Origin: Haemophilus sp. HMSC068C11
Lineage (GTDB): Bacteria; Pseudomonadota; Gammaproteobacteria; Enterobacterales; Pasteurellaceae
Length of the DNA: 64,000 nucleotides
Assembly (NCBI RefSeq): GCF_001815355.1
Contig: NZ_KV820366.1
Location: 1-64,000, forward strand
Reading direction: 5' to 3'
The notes under the pieces were generated by a model. It saw nothing but the letters and a program-made list of their open reading frames with translations, had not been told where the DNA came from and ran no database searches. Below, one piece after another: positions 21,891 through 32,340 of the stretch (the stretch's first letter is position 1; every line of letters starts with the position of its first letter). Position numbers and translations under genes: made by a program.

Positions 21891-23441
21891 TTATTTTGCT
21901 TGGGTATTGATTTGTTTGATTGCTTTAAGCACCGCCGCTGCTTTATGGCGAGTTTCATCCGCTTCCATTTGAGGATCAGAATCTAATACTTCACCACAAC
22001 CTGCTTGAATATGGGCAATGCCATTTTGTACAAAAGCAGAACGAATCACGATACAGGTATCAAAACGGCCGTCAGATGTAAGATAACCGACTGCACCACC
22101 GTAGCTATGACGTTTTTGCTGTTCAAATTGATAAATTAACTGCATCGCTTTAATTTTAGGCGCACCAGTTAACGTCCCCATATTCATACAAGCTTGATAA
22201 GCGTGTAAGGCATCAAGTTCAGGACGAAGTTTACCCACTACGCGAGAAACCAAATGCATGATGTGAGAATAGCGATCCACTTGCATTAATTCTGCCACTT
22301 TACGTGTACCGCTTTGGCACACGCGAGCAATATCATTACGGGCTAAATCCACCAACATTAAATGTTCAGCTTGCTCTTTATGATCAAGACGTAATTCTAA
22401 TTCCAAACGCGCATCCAATTCAGGGTCAATATTGCCATGGGCATCAAAACCACGAGGGCGAGAACCTGCAATTGGGTAAATTTCTAATTGACGATTATAC
22501 GGTGCATATTTCAACGCACTTTCTGGTGATGCACCGAATAAAATGAAATCCTCATCGTTCATGTAGAACATATAAGGGCTTGGATTGTTATGTTTTAATT
22601 GCGCATAACTTGCAAGGGTATTTGGGCAAGCTAATGAAAAACGGCGAGATGGCACGATTTGGAACACATCACCAATATTAATATGATGTTTTAATGCTTT
22701 GACAATGCCGATGAATTCAGGATCTTCAAAGTTGGTGCTGACCTCATCACTTGCTGCTTTAATGGAAAATACGCCATCAATATTTTTTAATTTTTGGGCA
22801 ATAGAAAGTGCCGTTTTTGCGACTTCCACTTGTTCTTCTTGACTAAAACAAAAGCTTTTTAATGTGGCTTGTTGGCTTTGGTGATCGATGGTAATTAAAT
22901 TTTCTGCGAGATAAAAACTGTAATCCGGGCAGTTAATGCCATCATCTTTTAATTCAACACCTTGCATTGGAATAAAATTTGCCACCAAATCATAAGCAAA
23001 TAAACCACCTAAAAAGACAGGTGTGCTGCTATGTTGATAATGGTTAGAAATTACACGAAGTCCATCAAAAATGGTTGCAGCTTGTAATTTACTGTCTTCA
23101 TCTAATTGATTGTCGAGCGGCGCGAATTGTACAGAAAATTCATTCTCAAAATTAACCGCATTTACGGTACCGAGTTGGCTTAATACAGGATGAATTTCGT
23201 TTAATACTTGTTTTCCGTTCGCATTTAGTGCTCTAAAGGTCACCTGATTGCCTAAACAAGTAATTTTAACGGCGGCATTAATCAGAATAAGGCTCTGTAA
23301 GCTGTTTTTACTGCCAATTTCGGCAGAGTCGAGTAGAAGAGAATTTGAGTTCTGTTGGCATAGTGTATTAAAAATTGCGGTGGTGTCGGCATGGTAGGGA
23401 ACCGGTTGAGAGGTCACCGCAATAAATGGGGTGTTTTTCAT
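21891..23441 (-). CDS. trpE: Anthranilate synthase component I
   Basis: This 516-residue chorismate-binding enzyme makes anthranilate with TrpG. The N-terminal tryptophan feedback element LLDSAEIGSKNSLQSL (about residue 36) implies allosteric inhibition. The catalytic half shows GDVFQIVPSRRFS, YPIAGSRPRG, DLARNDIARVC and GTLTGAPKIKAMQLI. AAGGATTCATT precedes the ATG. It is the first gene of the operon, behind a TrpR-type promoter with only about 24 bases of predicted leader. Confidence 0.98.
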   Translation of the reverse strand: MKNTPFIAVTSQPVPYHADTTAIFNTLCQQNSNSLLLDSAEIGSKNSLQSLILINAAVKITCLGNQVTFRALNANGKQVLNEIHPVLSQLGTVNAVNFENEFSVQFAPLDNQLDEDSKLQAATIFDGLRVISNHYQHSSTPVFLGGLFAYDLVANFIPMQGVELKDDGINCPDYSFYLAENLITIDHQSQQATLKSFCFSQEEQVEVAKTALSIAQKLKNIDGVFSIKAASDEVSTNFEDPEFIGIVKALKHHINIGDVFQIVPSRRFSLACPNTLASYAQLKHNNPSPYMFYMNDEDFILFGASPESALKYAPYNRQLEIYPIAGSRPRGFDAHGNIDPELDARLELELRLDHKEQAEHLMLVDLARNDIARVCQSGTRKVAELMQVDRYSHIMHLVSRVVGKLRPELDALHAYQACMNMGTLTGAPKIKAMQLIYQFEQQKRHSYGGAVGYLTSDGRFDTCIVIRSAFVQNGIAHIQAGCGEVLDSDPQMEADETRHKAAAVLKAIKQINTQAK

Positions 23442-23466
23442 AATGAATCCTTTATTCTGAACTTTT

Positions 23467-23484
23467 GCACTATTAAACTAGTAC
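23467..23484. promoter_or_regulatory. TrpR operator
   Basis: GCACTATTAAACTAGTAC matches the E. coli trp operator core (GAACTAGTTAACTAGTAC) at 15 of 18 positions and keeps the ACTAGT half-site. It covers the -10 region of the trpE promoter, the same geometry as in E. coli. Confidence 0.85.
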
Positions 23485-23500
23485 ATGATGCGTAAGTCAA
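23472..23500 (-). promoter_or_regulatory. trpE promoter
   Basis: On the minus strand TTGACT (23500-23495) and TTTAAT (23477-23472) are separated by 17 bases. The predicted start is near 23465, leaving no room for a leader peptide and attenuator before the ATG at 23441. Confidence 0.82.
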
Positions 23501-23582
23501 GAAAATAATCAAAAAATTGGCGTAATTTTACAATATTTTTTTAATTTTTAACCAATAAGATTAGAAATAGCGCTTTTCACAG

Positions 23583-23620
23583 AAAAAAAAAGCCATTTCG
23601 AGGCATATCTCAAAATGGCT
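23583..23620 (-). terminator. Rho-independent terminator of azoR
   Basis: A 12-bp stem with one mismatch (23591-23602 with 23609-23620) is followed on the minus strand by eight Ts (23590-23583), just after the azoR stop. Confidence 0.88.
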
Positions 23621-23644
23621 TAATAGAGAGAATAGATTCAGAGA

Positions 23645-24226
23645 TTAGAGAGAAGCAACGATCTCATCGATTTTATTTCTTGCTGAACGTTGTGCTTTTT
23701 CAATCGCTTCAGCACCTAATCCGATACCTTTTGCATAAGCAAACTGAACATCGGTAATACCAACAAAACCTAAAATGGCTTTTAAGTAATTTGTCACGTT
23801 ATTGTTTTCATCATACATGCCACCAAAGCTTGCTAACACAATCGCTTTTTTACCTTGAAGTAAACCCTCAGGGCCATTTGCAGTGTATTGGAAAGTCACA
23901 CGAGGGCGAGAGATAAAATCAAAATAAGATTTAAGTTGTGTTGGGATGCCTAAGTTATACATAGGTGCACCAATTACAATAATATCAGCGGCTTTTAATT
24001 CAGCTACTAACTCATCAGATAAGGCTAAAAGTGCATTTTCTTCTGCAGTTTTAGGTTCGCCACGTACCGCAGTTGCCGCCGTTGCATCAAAATGGGGAAG
24101 TTGTTGCGCCGCTAAATCACGTACCACAATGTTGTGGTCTTTTAATTTTTCAATGGTGTAATCGGCTAATTTATTACTTTGAGAGTTATCTGCAAGGATG
24201 CTTGATTTCAATACTAATACGTTCAT
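23645..24226 (-). CDS. azoR: FMN-dependent NADH-azoreductase
   Basis: This 193-residue flavodoxin-like fold protein has the FMN phosphate loop [18 protein letters not shown], then [19 protein letters not shown] and [16 protein letters not shown], all typical of AzoR. These enzymes reduce quinones and azo dyes with two electrons and protect against thiol and quinone stress. AAGGAAA precedes the ATG. It is divergent from thrS and has its own terminator. Confidence 0.95.
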   Translation of the reverse strand: MNVLVLKSSILADNSQSNKLADYTIEKLKDHNIVVRDLAAQQLPHFDATAATAVRGEPKTAEENALLALSDELVAELKAADIIVIGAPMYNLGIPTQLKSYFDFISRPRVTFQYTANGPEGLLQGKKAIVLASFGGMYDENNNVTNYLKAILGFVGITDVQFAYAKGIGLGAEAIEKAQRSARNKIDEIVASL

Positions 24227-24349
24227 AGAGTTTCCTTTAATTGGTGTTTATCAAAAGTGCAGTCATTTTATCGGAAATTTTGAATAGATAAAGTAGCTAT
24301 CAGGAAAATCATTGTTTACTCATTGGAAAGAATTCAGCGAGATATTAAC

Positions 24350-24387
24350 AAGTGTGGTGGAAAGTGCTAAAATTCTCCGCCGCACTT
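24350..24387 (+). promoter_or_regulatory. Upstream hairpin of the thrS leader
   Basis: Bases 24350-24361 pair over 12 bp (two G-T wobbles) with 24376-24387 around a 14-base loop. In the E. coli thrS operator an upstream stem-loop (domain 4) also binds ThrRS, and this hairpin has the right place for it. It could also be a decayed pair of uptake signals, since both arms resemble the core. Confidence 0.45.
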
Positions 24388-24446
24388 GGTTTGCTCGATA
24401 GTGGGAGTGAATGAAAGTGCGGTTTGTTTTTAATCATTATTTGCAT

Positions 24447-24467
24447 GTTGCCTTTCGTATGGGCGAC
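24447..24467 (+). promoter_or_regulatory. thrS operator hairpin mimicking the tRNA-Thr anticodon arm
   Basis: GTTGCCT (24447-24453) pairs with GGGCGAC (24461-24467), allowing two wobbles, and exposes a 7-base loop TTCGTAT. As an anticodon loop this reads U33, CGU at 34-36 and A37, a threonine anticodon. The CGU lies at -31 to -29 from the ATG, close to the position of the anticodon-like loop known in the E. coli thrS operator, where ThrRS binds its own mRNA and blocks ribosome loading. Confidence 0.72.
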
Positions 24468-24486
24468 CACTGTATAAGGAAAAATT

Positions 24487-26418
24487 ATGCCTATTATTAC
24501 TTTACCGGACGGTTCTAAACGTGAATTTGATCGTCCAGTTTCTGTGTTAGAAGTGGCTCAAGATATCGGAGCCGGTCTTGCCAAAGCAACCATCGCTGGC
24601 CGTGTAAACGGTGAACGTCGTGATGCGTGTGACATCATCAATGAAGATGCCAACCTTGAAATTATTACTGCAAAAGATGAAGACGGTTTAGAAATTATTC
24701 GTCACTCTTGCGCACACTTGCTTGGTCACGCTATCAAACAATTATTCCCAGATGTCAAAATGGCAATCGGTCCAACGATTGAAAATGGCTTCTATTATGA
24801 CGTGGATTTAGACCGTTCTTTAACGCAAGAAGACATTGATGCTATCGAAAAACGTATGCTTGAATTGGCGAAAACCAATTATGACGTCATCAAAACTCCG
24901 GTAAGCTGGCAAGAAGCAAGAGATACTTTTGAAAAACGCGGTGAGCCATACAAAATGGCTATCTTAGATGAAAATATCGAACGTACCGCAACCCCTGCGC
25001 TTTATCATCACGAAGAATACATTGATATGTGTCGTGGACCACATGTGCCAAATATGCGTTTCTGCCACAACTTTAAATTAATGAAAGTTGCAGGTGCTTA
25101 CTGGCGTGGTGATAGCAAAAATAAAATGTTACAACGTATCTACGGTACGGCTTGGGCAGATAAAAAACAATTAGCGGAATACTTAACTCGCTTAGAAGAA
25201 GCGGCAAAACGTGACCACCGTAAAATCGGTAAAGCGTTAGATTTATATCATATGCAAGAAGAAGCACCGGGTATGGTGTTCTGGCATAACGATGGTTGGA
25301 CAATTTTCCGTGAATTGGAAACCTTCGTACGTACTAAATTAAAAGAATACGATTATCAAGAAGTGAAAGGTCCGTTCATGATGGACCGTGTGTTATGGGA
25401 AAAAACAGGTCACTGGCAAAACTACGGCGATTTGATGTTTACTACACAATCAGAAAACCGTGAATATGCGATTAAACCAATGAACTGCCCAGGACACGTT
25501 CAAATCTTTAACCAAGGTTTAAAATCTTACCGTGATTTACCAATCCGTATGGCGGAATTTGGTTCTTGTCACCGTAATGAACCATCGGGTTCTTTACACG
25601 GTTTAATGCGTGTACGTGGTTTCACTCAAGATGATGCACACATTTTCTGTACTGAAGACCAAATTGAAAGTGAAGTAACCAGCTGTATTAAAATGGTTTA
25701 CGACATTTACAGCACTTTCGGTTTCCAAAATATTCAGGTGAAATTATCTACTCGTCCAGAAAAACGTATCGGTGCAGATGATATGTGGGATCGCGCAGAA
25801 GCAGGTCTTGCAGCAGCATTAGCGCATAACGGTCTTGAATATGAAATTCAAGAAGGTGAAGGTGCATTCTACGGTCCGAAAATTGAGTTTGCATTACGTG
25901 ACTGCTTAGATCGTGAATGGCAATGCGGTACGATCCAATTAGACTTTGCATTACCTGGTCGTTTAAATGCGTCTTATGTGGCAGAAGATAACGATCGTCG
26001 TACTCCGGTTATGATTCACCGTGCGATTTTAGGTTCGATTGAACGTTTCATCGGTATCATTACTGAAGAGTATGCCGGTTTCTTCCCTGCATGGTTAGCA
26101 CCAGTTCAAGCGATTGTGATGAATATTACAGATAGCCAAGCTGATTACGTGCAAAAAGTCGTGAAACAATTTTCTGATGTCGGATTACGCGTTAAAGCTG
26201 ATTTACGTAATGAGAAAGTCGGCTTTAAGATCCGTGAACACACCTTACGTCGCGTACCTTATATGCTCGTTTGCGGTGATAAAGAAATCGCTGAAGGCAA
26301 AGTGGCAGTACGTACACGTAAAGGTGCAGATTTAGGTACTTTCACGATTGAAGAATTTGCTGAAATCTTAAAATCTCAAGTAAGACAACGTGAGTTGAAA
26401 TTGTTGGGTGAAGAGTAA
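24487..26418 (+). CDS. thrS: Threonyl-tRNA synthetase
   Basis: The 643-residue enzyme has the usual domains: TGS (1-62), editing domain (about 63-240, [16 protein letters not shown] with the HxxxH zinc-like site), catalytic class II core (about 245-535) and anticodon-binding domain (to the end). The catalytic zinc ligands are visible in MNCPGHV, DDAHIF and MIHRAILGS. It both charges tRNA-Thr and deacylates Ser-tRNA-Thr. AAGGA precedes the ATG. The leader carries a tRNA-like hairpin for autoregulation. infC is usually next downstream; here yeaD lies between. Confidence 0.98.
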   Translation: MPIITLPDGSKREFDRPVSVLEVAQDIGAGLAKATIAGRVNGERRDACDIINEDANLEIITAKDEDGLEIIRHSCAHLLGHAIKQLFPDVKMAIGPTIENGFYYDVDLDRSLTQEDIDAIEKRMLELAKTNYDVIKTPVSWQEARDTFEKRGEPYKMAILDENIERTATPALYHHEEYIDMCRGPHVPNMRFCHNFKLMKVAGAYWRGDSKNKMLQRIYGTAWADKKQLAEYLTRLEEAAKRDHRKIGKALDLYHMQEEAPGMVFWHNDGWTIFRELETFVRTKLKEYDYQEVKGPFMMDRVLWEKTGHWQNYGDLMFTTQSENREYAIKPMNCPGHVQIFNQGLKSYRDLPIRMAEFGSCHRNEPSGSLHGLMRVRGFTQDDAHIFCTEDQIESEVTSCIKMVYDIYSTFGFQNIQVKLSTRPEKRIGADDMWDRAEAGLAAALAHNGLEYEIQEGEGAFYGPKIEFALRDCLDREWQCGTIQLDFALPGRLNASYVAEDNDRRTPVMIHRAILGSIERFIGIITEEYAGFFPAWLAPVQAIVMNITDSQADYVQKVVKQFSDVGLRVKADLRNEKVGFKIREHTLRRVPYMLVCGDKEIAEGKVAVRTRKGADLGTFTIEEFAEILKSQVRQRELKLLGEE

Positions 26419-26447
26419 TTAATTCTTTAAAATCTTAATTAAAAATG

Positions 26448-26467
26448 ACCGCACTTTGATGTGCGGT
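26448..26467 (+). terminator. Uptake-signal-derived terminator after thrS
   Basis: ACCGCAC (26448-26454) and GTGCGGT (26461-26467) form a 7-bp stem followed by a T7 run. One arm is a full uptake signal, the other is truncated. Confidence 0.8.
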
Positions 26468-26545
26468 TTTTTTATATTCACGGTATAAAAATAAACTCAA
26501 GTCTCTCTTTCTTCTATATAATAGCCTTATCACAAGGAGGCGAAT

Positions 26546-27364
26546 ATGACAGCTCAAATTCAACAATTAACACCAGAATTAACTTTAGAACGTATCAATG
26601 AAATTCCTGTTTTAACTTTAAATCACTCTGTAGGTTCCGCTCGAATTTCACTACAAGGGGCACAGCTATTAAATTGGAAACCTAAAGGGGCAGAGCAGGA
26701 TGTCTTTTGGTTAAGTGAGATTGAACCTTTCACACAAGGTGTGGCAATTCGTGGCGGTGTACCACTTTGTTACCCTTGGTTTGGTGGTGTTAAACAGCCT
26801 TCACACGGTACAGCGCGTTTACGTTTGTGGCAATTAAGTGATTATGATCTGCAAGCGAATAAAGTGCGGTTAGAATTTTCACTCTTTTCTGAATATGGTG
26901 TGATTGAAACCAAAATGAAAATGGAATTTACCGATAAATGCACAATGACTTTAACGCATTTAGGGCAGGAGCCTGCTCAAGCGGCATTACACAGTTATTT
27001 TAATATTGGTGATATTTCACAAATTGAAGTCCAAAATTTACCAAGCCGTTGTTATGACTCATTACAAGGTAAACATACTGATGTTCCTTCAACTCGAAGA
27101 ATAGAACAAGGCGTCGATTGTATTTATACATTAGAGGAAGATAAAACATTCTTGGTGGATCAAGCATTTAATCGACGTATTCAAATTACCCATCATCATG
27201 CCGATTCAATTGTGCTATGGAATCCTTGGGAAAAAACGCCAAGTGCAATGAAAGCAGATGGATATCGAAATATGGTGTGTATTGAAACTGCGAGATTAGA
27301 GAAATTACTTCAATTTGGTGAAAGTATTTCTGCTGAAATAAGTGCTTTACCAGTTGATATTTAA
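26546..27364 (+). CDS. yeaD: D-hexose-6-phosphate mutarotase
   Basis: This 272-residue member of the aldose-1-epimerase fold belongs to the glucose-6-phosphate 1-epimerase (YeaD) group. WLSEIEPFTQGVAIRGGVPLC with the substrate arginines, PWFGG, HGTARLRLW with catalytic His, LHSYFNIGD and VLWNPWEK are family landmarks. It interconverts the anomers of hexose 6-phosphates. GGAGGCGAAT precedes the ATG. It sits between thrS and infC, an interruption of the order known in E. coli. Confidence 0.92.
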   Translation: MTAQIQQLTPELTLERINEIPVLTLNHSVGSARISLQGAQLLNWKPKGAEQDVFWLSEIEPFTQGVAIRGGVPLCYPWFGGVKQPSHGTARLRLWQLSDYDLQANKVRLEFSLFSEYGVIETKMKMEFTDKCTMTLTHLGQEPAQAALHSYFNIGDISQIEVQNLPSRCYDSLQGKHTDVPSTRRIEQGVDCIYTLEEDKTFLVDQAFNRRIQITHHHADSIVLWNPWEKTPSAMKADGYRNMVCIETARLEKLLQFGESISAEISALPVDI

Positions 27365-27506
27365 AGGAATAGAAATCCTTGTTGCATAAACGTGGCAAAT
27401 ACTATAAAATTTTGCCCGTTTTTTGTTTGTTTTTATAGCAAATGATTGAAGAAATCTTCTGTTTTAAATGCAGTGGGTTTTATCTTAAATAAATAGAAGG
27501 AATAAC

Positions 27507-28052
27507 ATTATCAAAACCGTAAAAAAAGCTCCGGCAGCTAACCGCCCGAATCGCATTAACGATGAAATTCGAGTAAAAGAAGTTCGTTTGATTGACCAAG
27601 ATGGTGAACAAGCGGGGATTGTATCAATTCAACAGGCCTTAGATATGGCAGAACAAGCAGCGCTTGATCTAGTTGAGATCAGTCCAAATGCCGAACCACC
27701 GGTTTGTCGTATTATGAACTACGGCAAGTTCCTCTATGAAAAGAGCAAAACTGCAAAAGAACAGAAGAAAAAACAAAAAGTCGTACAAGTGAAGGAAATT
27801 AAATTCCGTCCAGGTACTGACGAAGGTGACTACCAAGTTAAATTACGTAGCTTAATCCGTTTCTTAGAAGATGGCGATAAAGCGAAAATTACCGTACGTT
27901 TCCGTGGTCGTGAAATGGCTCACCAAGATATTGGTTTAGACGTATTAGAACGCGTTAAAAACGATTTAGCACACATTTCAGTAGTGGAATCTGCACCAGG
28001 TAAATTAGAAGGTCGCCAAGCGGTAATGGTGTTAGCACCTAAGAAAAAATAA
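27507..28052 (+). CDS. infC: Translation initiation factor IF-3, non-AUG start
   Basis: A 181-residue factor that keeps ribosomal subunits apart and proofreads start codons. The N-domain ([38 protein letters not shown]), the lysine-rich linker ([18 protein letters not shown]) and the C-domain ([15 protein letters not shown]) are complete. No ATG is available at the N-terminus. The frame opens with ATT (27507) and ATC (27510) 5 and 8 bases after AGAAGGA. infC in enteric bacteria starts with AUU so that IF-3 can reject its own mRNA; I take ATT, with ATC as the alternative. Confidence 0.95.
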   Translation: MIKTVKKAPAANRPNRINDEIRVKEVRLIDQDGEQAGIVSIQQALDMAEQAALDLVEISPNAEPPVCRIMNYGKFLYEKSKTAKEQKKKQKVVQVKEIKFRPGTDEGDYQVKLRSLIRFLEDGDKAKITVRFRGREMAHQDIGLDVLERVKNDLAHISVVESAPGKLEGRQAVMVLAPKKK

Positions 28053-28177
28053 TTTTTTATTTAGATTTAATCTAGATAATCGAATTTTCACTTCGGTGAG
28101 AATACAACTGCACATTGGGCAAACTACGCAGCCTAATTGCTTTTGGAGAAGGGCAATTTAATTTGCCATATTGGAAT

Positions 28178-28215
28178 AATTAGTGCCTACAAGTAATCTT
28201 CGGATTCGCCTAATT
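28178..28215 (+). promoter_or_regulatory. Structured rpmI leader, candidate L20 control element
   Basis: The 198-base gap before rpmI holds an outer stem AATTAG (28178-28183) with CTAATT (28210-28215) and an inner AATC-TTCG-GATT hairpin with a UUCG tetraloop. In E. coli L20 represses rpmI-rplT by binding RNA structures in this region. I infer a similar role from position; the fold here is my own reading. Confidence 0.45.
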
Positions 28216-28250
28216 ATGTGTTTAACTTAAAATGCGGAGTTATTTTAACA

Positions 28251-28448
28251 ATGCCTAAAATTAAAACAGTACGTGGTGCTGCTAAGCGTTTCAAAAAAAC
28301 AGCTTCTGGCGGTTTCAAACGTAAACAATCTCACTTACGTCATATTTTGACTAAAAAGACAACTAAACGTAAACGTCATTTACGTCATAAATCAATGGTT
28401 GCGAAAGCAGACCAAGTTTTAGTAGTAGCTTGCTTACCATACGCATAA
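28251..28448 (+). CDS. rpmI: 50S ribosomal protein L35
   Basis: Complete 65-residue L35 (starts [20 protein letters not shown]; core [20 protein letters not shown]). The ATG at 28251 matches all homologues; an in-frame ATG 11 codons earlier is unsupported. It lies between infC and rplT. Confidence 0.98.
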
Positions 28449-28510
28449 GCCGTTATTTAAGCAAAACGTACGATTAGTTAAATTAGTTAAAATATTACAT
28501 AGGAGATTAA

Positions 28511-28867
<357 letters not shown>

Positions 28868-28893
28868 TTTTTTAAAGTTTAGATTCAAGAATT

Positions 28894-28913
28894 AGGACGC
28901 TGAAAAGCGTCCT
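28894..28913 (+). terminator. Rho-independent terminator of infC-rpmI-rplT
   Basis: A perfect 8-bp GC-rich stem (28894-28901 with 28906-28913) with a GAAA tetraloop is followed by six Ts. Confidence 0.93.
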
Positions 28914-28940
28914 TTTTTATGACCTCCAAAAAAGAAAAAA

Positions 28941-28965
28941 CCGCTACTCAAAACTTGAATAGCGG
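28941..28965 (-). terminator. Rho-independent terminator of xseB-ispA-dxs
   Basis: An 11-bp stem with one mismatch (28941-28951 with 28955-28965) is followed on the minus strand by T6-C-T6. It lies about 145 bases after the dxs stop, leaving an AT-rich 3' untranslated stretch. Confidence 0.82.
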
Positions 28966-29110
28966 GGAGGTCTTAATTTATAAGAAACTTCAAAAAGATA
29001 ACTGCAATATGCAGTGCACTAGCAATGTATCAGACTGTGTGTTTTTGAAATAGTTCGATATTTTTGAAAAAATTTTTAAAAATATCAAAATTAAACGAAA
29101 ATGAACGAAT

Positions 29111-30964
29111 TTAGCCCTTTATAAAGGCAACGATTTGCTCTTCAATCCCTTTTTCATCTAATTTAATTTCAGCAAGTGCTTCTTGTTGTGTTCCTTGCGG
29201 AATAAAGATATCTGGTAAACCAAGCTGTAAAAGTGCGGTTGTTTTTCCATGAGAATTTAGCACTTCTGAAACAGCAGAGCCTGCACCACCTTGAATCGCA
29301 TTTTCTTCCAATGTCACAATGAAGTCGTGGGTATCCGCCATTTCTAGAATGCGAGATTCATCAATTGGTTTCACAAAGCGCATATCGACAACAGTTGCAT
29401 TGAGTTTTTCTGCCACAGATAAAGCAGCAGGTAAGAGTGTGCCAAAATTCAGAATCGCGATTTTTTCACCTTGACGAACCATTTTTGAACGACCAATTTC
29501 TAATTCAGCAAGTGGGGTTAATTCTACGCCGATTGCATTTCCACGCGGATAACGTACCGCAGCAGGTTTACCACATTTATAACCAGTATAAAGCATTTGG
29601 CGACATTCATTTTCATCACTTGGTGTCATGATGATCATATTCGGAATGCAGCGCATAAAACTTAAATCAAATGCACCTTGGTGAGTTTGTCCATCAGCGC
29701 CTACAATACCGGCACGATCGATGGCAAAGAGAACAGGTAAGTTTTGAATAGCAACATCGTGAATAAGCTGATCATAAGCACGTTGTAAGAAGGTAGAATA
29801 AATTGCTACAACAGGTTTATAACCGCCAATTGCAAGACCGGCTGCAAAGGTAACAGCATGTTGCTCTGCGATGGCAACATCAAAATATTGTTGTGGGAAT
29901 CGTTCTGAAAATTCTACCATGCCAGAACCTTCACGCATTGCCGGGGTAATACCGACTAATTTATCGTCTTGTTCCGCCATTTCGCATAACCAATCACCAA
30001 AGATTTTTGAATAGGTTGGTTTGGCATTTGATTTAGGAAGTTGGCCGCTTGTTGGGTCAAATTTTGGTACACCATGGAAACCAATAGGATCTTTTTCTGC
30101 AGGCTCGTAACCTTTTCCTTTTTTAGTTTTGATGTGTAAGAATTGCGGCCCTTTGAGATCGCGCATATTGCTTAAAGTAGCAATTAATTCATCGATATTA
30201 TGCCCGTCAATTGGTCCAATATAGTTAAAACCGAGCTCTTCAAAAAGCGTACTTTCTGGAGAGAACATTACACCTTTCATATGTTCTTCGGTTTTCTTCA
30301 TAAAGTTTTTAACGGTCGGCACCTTATCTAAGATTTTCTTACTGCCGTCACGAACGGTTGAATATAATGAACCAGAGAAAATACGGGCAAGGTGATTATT
30401 TAATGCACCGACATTTTCAGAAATAGACATTTCATTGTCATTTAAAATGACCAACATATCAGTATGCAAAGAACCAGCATGGTTTAAGGCTTCAAATGCC
30501 ATACCCGCAGTGATTGCACCATCACCAATAACACAAACAGTTTTGCGACCTGCATTTTCACGTTCTGCCGCGACAGCAATCCCCAGTCCTGCACTGATTG
30601 AAGTAGAAGAGTGGCCAACACTTAATACATCAAATTCACTTTCTTCACGCCAAGGGAAGGGATGAATTCCGCCTTTTTGGCGAATAGTAGACATTTGATC
30701 ACGACGACCTGTCAAAATTTTATGTGGATAAGCTTGATGACCCACATCCCAAATTAATTGATCAAAAGGGGTTTTGAAAATGTAGTGTAGTGCAACAGTC
30801 AATTCAACAGTACCAAGACCTGATGCCAAATGACCACTGGTTTGACTAACGGACTCCAACAGATAACTCCGTAATTCCTGACAAAGCTGCGGAAGCTGCT
30901 CTTTATTCAACAGACGCAAATCTTCCGGCGAATTAATTAAGGATAAAAGAGGATAGTTGTTCAT
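29111..30964 (-). CDS. dxs: 1-deoxy-D-xylulose-5-phosphate synthase
   Basis: This 617-residue thiamine-diphosphate enzyme is the first step of the MEP isoprenoid pathway (pyruvate plus glyceraldehyde-3-phosphate). The ThDP motif [16 protein letters not shown], the catalytic [16 protein letters not shown] and the [18 protein letters not shown] segment are clear. The ATG complementary to 30962-30964 gives the family-length protein, with AGGA upstream; an earlier in-frame ATG would add 13 unmatched residues. It lies downstream of ispA in one operon, separated by 69 bases carrying an uptake signal. Confidence 0.97.
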   Translation of the reverse strand: MNNYPLLSLINSPEDLRLLNKEQLPQLCQELRSYLLESVSQTSGHLASGLGTVELTVALHYIFKTPFDQLIWDVGHQAYPHKILTGRRDQMSTIRQKGGIHPFPWREESEFDVLSVGHSSTSISAGLGIAVAAERENAGRKTVCVIGDGAITAGMAFEALNHAGSLHTDMLVILNDNEMSISENVGALNNHLARIFSGSLYSTVRDGSKKILDKVPTVKNFMKKTEEHMKGVMFSPESTLFEELGFNYIGPIDGHNIDELIATLSNMRDLKGPQFLHIKTKKGKGYEPAEKDPIGFHGVPKFDPTSGQLPKSNAKPTYSKIFGDWLCEMAEQDDKLVGITPAMREGSGMVEFSERFPQQYFDVAIAEQHAVTFAAGLAIGGYKPVVAIYSTFLQRAYDQLIHDVAIQNLPVLFAIDRAGIVGADGQTHQGAFDLSFMRCIPNMIIMTPSDENECRQMLYTGYKCGKPAAVRYPRGNAIGVELTPLAELEIGRSKMVRQGEKIAILNFGTLLPAALSVAEKLNATVVDMRFVKPIDESRILEMADTHDFIVTLEENAIQGGAGSAVSEVLNSHGKTTALLQLGLPDIFIPQGTQQEALAEIKLDEKGIEEQIVAFIKG

Positions 30965-31033
30965 ATATTCGTTAGTCCTAAAATGTGAAAAAAGTGACCG
31001 CACTTTGAGAAATTAAAGTCAGTGCTGTCACCA

Positions 31034-31927
31034 TTAACTTTTACGATTGACAATAAATTGAGCTAATGCACGCAATGCAGTGGTATCAAAAGGTAAATTG
31101 TCTAATTCATGTAAGGCGGTTTGATAGAGTTCTTGTGCTTTTTGTTTCGCACCCTCTAACCCTAACAGCTTTGGATAAGTGCTTTTATCTAAACCTAAAT
31201 CAGAACCCACAGGTTTGCCGATTTCCGCACTGTCGCCTTCAATATCTAAAATGTCATCTTGTACTTGGAAAGCCAGACCAATAGCTTGTGAATAACGTTC
31301 TAGTTGTTGTTCTAATTCTTTGTTTTCAAAGTGAGGCGAACAGATAAAACCCAATTTTAATGCGGCTGTTAGCAATGCACCAGTTTTGTTGCGATGAATA
31401 AGCTCTAATTCGTCTAAATTAACTTGTTTGTGCTCTGAAATTAAATCTAAACTTTGTCCTAAACACATGCCTTGTACGCCAGATGCTTGAGCTAAGACTT
31501 TCACTAATTGCAATTTTTGTTCAGCAGAAAGAGAAGGGGCTTCAGTAAGAATTTCAAAGGCAAAAGCTTGTAATGCATCGCCAGCTAAAATAGCCGTAGC
31601 TTCATCAAAAGCGATATGACAAGTTGGTTGACCACGACGAAGTTCATCGTTGTCCATGGCAGGCAAATCATCATGGATTAAAGAATAAGCGTGAATAGCT
31701 TCAATGGCTGCAGCCGCGTAATCTAAAGCAGGTGTTTCTGCACCCAGCATTTTACCCGTTGCATAGACAAGGAAAGGGCGAACGCGTTTGCCACCTAACA
31801 ATAATCCATATTTCATGGCATCACGCAAAGGGGCGCTATAAGAGTCAATTTCTTCAAATTGATTGGTTAAAAACTGATTAATACGATCTTGAACTTGTTT
31901 GAGTTCAGTGCCGAATTGATAACTCAT
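31034..31927 (-). CDS. ispA: Farnesyl diphosphate synthase
   Basis: A 297-residue trans-prenyltransferase with the first Asp-rich motif HDDLPAMDND and the second DDILDIEGD, both binding Mg-diphosphate. It condenses IPP with DMAPP and GPP to make FPP for quinones, undecaprenyl phosphate and other products. It starts 3 bases after xseB, the conserved xseB-ispA-dxs order. Confidence 0.97.
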   Translation of the reverse strand: MSYQFGTELKQVQDRINQFLTNQFEEIDSYSAPLRDAMKYGLLLGGKRVRPFLVYATGKMLGAETPALDYAAAAIEAIHAYSLIHDDLPAMDNDELRRGQPTCHIAFDEATAILAGDALQAFAFEILTEAPSLSAEQKLQLVKVLAQASGVQGMCLGQSLDLISEHKQVNLDELELIHRNKTGALLTAALKLGFICSPHFENKELEQQLERYSQAIGLAFQVQDDILDIEGDSAEIGKPVGSDLGLDKSTYPKLLGLEGAKQKAQELYQTALHELDNLPFDTTALRALAQFIVNRKS

Positions 31928-31930
31928 GGA

Positions 31931-32173
31931 TTACTCGTCCCCTTGATAATCACTTAATGGGGCGGTTTCGCTTTTTTGTAACAAAATTTGAATACGTTGT
32001 TCTGCTTGTTGCAAGCGTTCTTGACCAAGTTGAGCCAATTTAATGCCGTTTTCAAATTCTTTCAGCGCATCTTCTAATGGTAATTCACCGCTTTCAAGTT
32101 TTGTCACAATGGTTTCTAATTGTGCAAGTGTTGTTTCAAAATCAGGTTCAGCATTTGCTGGTTTACGCGCCAT
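31931..32173 (-). CDS. xseB: Exodeoxyribonuclease VII small subunit
   Basis: The 80-residue helical subunit has the family pattern [20 protein letters not shown] and [18 protein letters not shown]. It binds the large subunit XseA (not in this window) for single-strand DNA degradation. The gene leads the xseB-ispA-dxs operon and is divergent from thiI; AAGGATAA precedes the ATG. Confidence 0.96.
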   Translation of the reverse strand: MARKPANAEPDFETTLAQLETIVTKLESGELPLEDALKEFENGIKLAQLGQERLQQAEQRIQILLQKSETAPLSDYQGDE

Positions 32174-32340
32174 TAAATTATCCTTTTCAGATGAATAAAT
32201 TGCTCCGTATTGTACTTGATTTTTATAGGGATGTTAAAAACTTATTTCAAAGTGCGGTCAGTTTTTCGTGAGAATTTGAACTTTGTGGGATCTGGAATTT
32301 AGCGTACAATACGGCCATTTTTTATTATTCACAGATTATT

